From Bacteriovoracaceae bacterium (GTDB lineage Bacteria > Bdellovibrionota > Bacteriovoracia > Bacteriovoracales > Bacteriovoracaceae): a DNA stretch of 64,000 nt. The position numbers and the translations under genes were made by a program. Positions within the stretch are counted from its first letter, which is position 1. Each line of letters starts with the position of its first letter. The notes under the pieces are model-generated. The model worked only from the letters and a program-made list of their open reading frames with translations. It ran no database searches and had not been told where the DNA came from. Of this stretch, positions 61,816 to 64,000 are shown in pieces. Location: assembly GCA_023701435.1 (NCBI GenBank), contig JAMPXB010000009.1:60568-124567 (forward strand), in the 5' to 3' direction.

Positions 61816-62460
61816 TTAAAGTTGTTCTTTGAAAATCCGATTTGGCGAGCTAACCCTCCAGAAGCAAGTACCTGCTTTAATGGCATTTCTTATAGCAGGT
61901 TGAATTCTTTGAAAGGCTTCAAGTTGAGCGAGATAATTATTTAATGACACTGGCCTACTTTGGAATTGTAAATCCAGAATACGATAAGAATTACCTGAAG
62001 CTGTCTTCACAAGAACAACATTAGTATCGTGGAAATTAGAGAACGTATAAAATCTTCCAGACACCTGGTCCCGAAATCTCAGGCGTCCTGTATTGGCGGG
62101 ACAGTTAATATAAAGCTTCCCACTCACTATATTCATGCCTCTTAAAACATTTTGAATATGAATCCTTCTTCTTGTGCAAAAACCACCAGGAGATCTCATG
62201 CGTGCTCGCGGATCTCTTTTTAACCTTTCAAATAAGGCTCTCGCCCTTGTTTCAGTGACCGGGGTGAATCGAAGAAAGTCCATTTGTTTAAGTAACTGTT
62301 GATTAAGATCTGAGGGCAGGGCTTCTTCTGAAACTTCTACATAATTATAAGGAAAATCATAATCATCAATACTGTGAATGATGGCCCTAGGCTCAGTTAA
62401 TTGGGCGAAGGCAGTGTTTAAAAAACAGAACAAAAAGGAAACAAACAAAAAGGATTTCAT
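61816..62460 (-). CDS. Secreted protein-glutaminase-like protein
   Basis: 214 residues. Signal peptide cleaved after AFA (about residue 19). The pattern GGFCTRRRIHIQNVL, FSNFHDTNVVLVKT and SYRILDLQF matches, in order, the Cys, His and Asp of protein-glutaminase-type deamidases (a papain-like triad: Cys with a helix, HVxPVV-like strand, DP strand). Such enzymes convert glutamine to glutamate in other proteins. A predator or competitor could release it into prey or surroundings. AGGAG ribosome site. The family match is by eye. Confidence 0.6.
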   Translation of the reverse strand: MKSFLFVSFLFCFLNTAFAQLTEPRAIIHSIDDYDFPYNYVEVSEEALPSDLNQQLLKQMDFLRFTPVTETRARALFERLKRDPRARMRSPGGFCTRRRIHIQNVLRGMNIVSGKLYINCPANTGRLRFRDQVSGRFYTFSNFHDTNVVLVKTASGNSYRILDLQFQSRPVSLNNYLAQLEAFQRIQPAIRNAIKAGTCFWRVSSPNRIFKEQL

Positions 62461-62692
62461 TTAGACTCCTTTTATAAATGAACTTTAGAATAATGAGGCG
62501 AACTTGTTTTCTTGTCTAGCGTACGGTGCATAAGGCTCGCTTGATCAAACGTATCGAGGAAATAGGCATTGAATAATACATTCTCTGTAACAGTCATAAA
62601 TCGATTATCATTCTCAATCAACTATCAAGTTGAGAAGCACCTCCTCTCTTATATAAACTTTGCTGAGAGTCATAAAGGGAAAGGAGACGTGC

Positions 62693-62932
62693 ATGAAAGT
62701 TACTACATTAATTTTGGCCATGTTCTCATATTCTGTATTCGGACAAGAGAATGCATGCCTAAATACTATTGAAAACTCATTCCGGTCTAGTTTATGAGAG
62801 GTGGAGAGTGAACGGCTACTTGCAGGAGCTAATTGTTTAAATTCTTCTGATTCGACAAATTGTCAGAACGAAGCTCAGTCGGCAGCGAATGAAGGATTAC
62901 AGTTGTGTCAAGATCAGAATGCTGCTCTTTGA
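62693..62932 (+). pseudogene. Small secreted Cys-containing protein with in-frame TGA
   Basis: ATG at 62693 with AAAGGAGAC upstream. Signal peptide MKVTTLILAMFSYSVFG, then QENACLNTIENSFRSSL and a TGA at 62795-62797. The same frame goes on for 44 more codons (EVESERLLAGANCLNSSDST then NCQNEAQSAANEGLQLCQDQ) to a second TGA at 62930. The continued protein-like frame suggests a decayed gene with a nonsense mutation. Five Cys occur in total over the whole frame. Confidence 0.6.
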
Positions 62933-62955
62933 AATAGATTAATCGAATAGGGCAG

Positions 62956-62990
62956 TGGCTTCAGACTTTTGGTCTGAAGCCAGCTCGCTT
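62956..62990. terminator. Bidirectional hairpin between two decaying genes
   Basis: TGGCTTCAGAC and GTCTGAAGCCA form an 11-base-pair stem with loop TTTTG, between the 3' ends of the small secreted gene and the converging remnant. The T tail is poor on both sides. Confidence 0.7.
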
Positions 62991-62996
62991 TATTAC

Positions 62997-63310
62997 TTAG
63001 CTTTTAGGTTTGAGGACGATGAGTGCCGTGCCGGGTTTAGAACCTTGCAGGATCCGTTCCACGAGTTGTGCCTGGTACGACATAGTTGCACTGAATGATC
63101 TTGATCAATTCGCCACTAGGGACAGTCGCTTCGTTGATTTCAGTGCAATTAGCAACGCTTGTGCAGTTACGGGCGAAATATTGCACATAGAACTTGTCCG
63201 TATTATTGACTGTCCCTGCAAAACTTTCCGCACTTCCTGCCAGATCAATGATTGAGCGGTTAAGAACGCCGATAAGGGGTGGGATCCAATTCACAGAAAG
63301 GCTTAAATTG
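62997..63310 (-). pseudogene. Frameshifted remnant of an exported protein
   Basis: A protein-like frame on the minus strand (NWIPPLIGVLNRSIIDLAGS then AESFAGTVNNTDKFYVQYFA, Cys-containing) begins without a real start and breaks near 63037-63050. In the next frame GSKPGTALIVLKPKS continues to a stop at 62997. The 5' part, with any signal peptide, is gone. No family recognised. Confidence 0.45.
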
Positions 63311-63632
63311 GTAAGGCCGTTTTATCAGAAGTTCATTTGAAAATAGCCGCGAAGCTTGATTCGAGTGTTATTGTTTGTCTATATAATCCGGGTAAGCGGA
63401 TGGGTGTGCTCTCCTCTATGCCTTGCCTGAAAAACTGAAAATGGAGAGTCTCATTAGTGAACTTGAAGAAGCCTCAAGAGTTTCATGCAATTTATTTAAG
63501 GCGAAGGTCGTCGGAGGCTCTATTATAGGAGTCAACTCCGCAATGGCCGCTCGAAATGTAGCAGCTGTCTTGAATTTTTTGAAGTCACGGCAAATTGAAC
63601 TCATAAGTAAAGATGTTGGAGGGTTGAGATAG
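63307..63632 (+). pseudogene. cheD: Frameshifted cheD remnant
   Basis: Frame 1 (63307-63410) reads LDSSVIVCLYNPGKRMG, matching CheD's LGSCVAVCLYDP...IG; a shift near 63400-63415 continues as CALLYALPEKLK and then KVVGGSIIGVNSAMAARNVA then AVLNFLKSRQIELISKDVGG, the CheD GGA...IGxRN...DVGG order. The nucleophilic Cys (SC to SS) and the catalytic His (MAH) are lost. The end is also short of GRK. CheD normally deamidates chemoreceptor glutamines; this copy is dead. Confidence 0.65.
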
Positions 63633-64000
63633 CTTTCCTTAGTTAAAGGTTTAAAAAGTGAAGAGTTTAAATTGTTTAACTAATTAACAGGCTATCTCAA
63701 TTCTAATAAAATCCACCTAAATCCTTAAGATCTCAGATAAATTTAATCAGAATGTTCGCGATGTCTCTTTTAAGGTATAATGAAAAAAAACGTCTATTTC
63801 TTATACAGTGTCAATTCATTAATCAGCCTTCACTCCTATCCACCTTAAAGTTCAGCTAATCCCGGTCCGTAGATAGGCCGTAGAGTTTCCCCATCTTGTG
63901 CAGGGCCGTAATTTTATTTTTCCACAGCTTTTATTACTGGCCTTCACGAATTGACTATTTTTTGATCTCATAGGTCCATGACCTACCAAACAAGAAAAAA
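63633..64000. other. Right-edge region, no gene supported
   Basis: AT-rich, no gene with a start and ribosome site. On the minus strand a short stop-bounded segment (about 63857-63925) reads WKNKITALHKMGKLYGLSTD, which looks protein-like and may be the end of a decayed gene, but it has no start. Confidence 0.4.

Noticed and set aside
62795..62797. Selenocysteine codon
   Set aside because: No SECIS-like hairpin was seen right after the TGA and no Sec genes are in the window; a nonsense mutation is simpler.
1..64000. CRISPR arrays, rRNA genes, insertion sequences and riboswitches
   Set aside because: I looked for regular direct repeats, rRNA signatures, transposase genes with terminal repeats and common riboswitch cores and saw none.

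Overview
The window reads as chromosomal DNA of a Gram-negative bacterium with many lipoproteins and outer-membrane barrels, frequent TTG and GTG starts and lysine/alanine-rich (histone H1-like) protein tails. This fits the Bdellovibrionota, most likely a Bacteriovorax/Peredibacter-type organism. That placement is inferred from gene style only; there is no rRNA or other decisive marker.

Backbone, about 1-38 kb. The left edge holds a truncated Gly/Thr-repeat lipoprotein, a sigma/anti-sigma-like pair, a TonB-like protein, a membrane protein that looks like a degenerate histidine kinase, dtd, and a 949-residue protein that looks like a catalytically dead N6-adenine methylase. Next come rsmD, coaD, an aminotransferase, a lipoprotein/barrel pair, a PIN-PhoH ATPase, a PilZ protein, an HPt protein with a histidine kinase-receiver hybrid, dps, a 2-Cys peroxiredoxin and the clpP-clpX-lon cluster. 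Then follow a 1078-residue coiled-coil exported protein, tRNA-Val(TAC), an OmpR-type regulator, a barrel, a lipoprotein, a lipase, a Ste24-like protease, gloB, a Bcp peroxiredoxin with an H1-like tail, and a lipoprotein/LysM pair that ends at a strong terminator.

Accessory region, about 38-55.8 kb. tRNA-Arg(TCG) at 38017-38093 is the integration target. A large serine recombinase is read out of the element straight into the tRNA, so its last 22 or so codons are antisense tRNA. Copies of the tRNA 3' end recur at about 52.76, 54.03 and 55.10 kb and cut the region into stacked segments. The first, about 14.7 kb, is a satellite- or plasmid-like element. It carries an SF3 helicase/primase, two serine recombinases, an XRE regulator, small lipoproteins and membrane proteins, and a defence-like cluster: a BamHI/BglII-like nuclease facing a beta-class DNA methyltransferase, a DGQHR-domain protein with an H1-like tail, and a HEPN-like protein. 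The shorter segments hold a P-loop kinase plus ORF6N gene, an MBL-fold gene broken by an in-frame TAG, and a second ORF6N gene fused to a scrap of the same kinase gene.

Right flank, about 55.8-64 kb. An HxlR regulator faces a pirin gene. Next are a delta-60 repeat lipoprotein, a large exported protein with a barrel-like end, a secreted protein-glutaminase-like protein, and a stretch of decaying genes: a small secreted protein with an in-frame TGA, a frameshifted exported-protein remnant and a frameshifted cheD remnant.

The two observations most worth following are the recombinase whose C-terminus should change between the integrated and circular forms of its element, and the nuclease-methyltransferase-DGQHR-HEPN cluster that the element carries.
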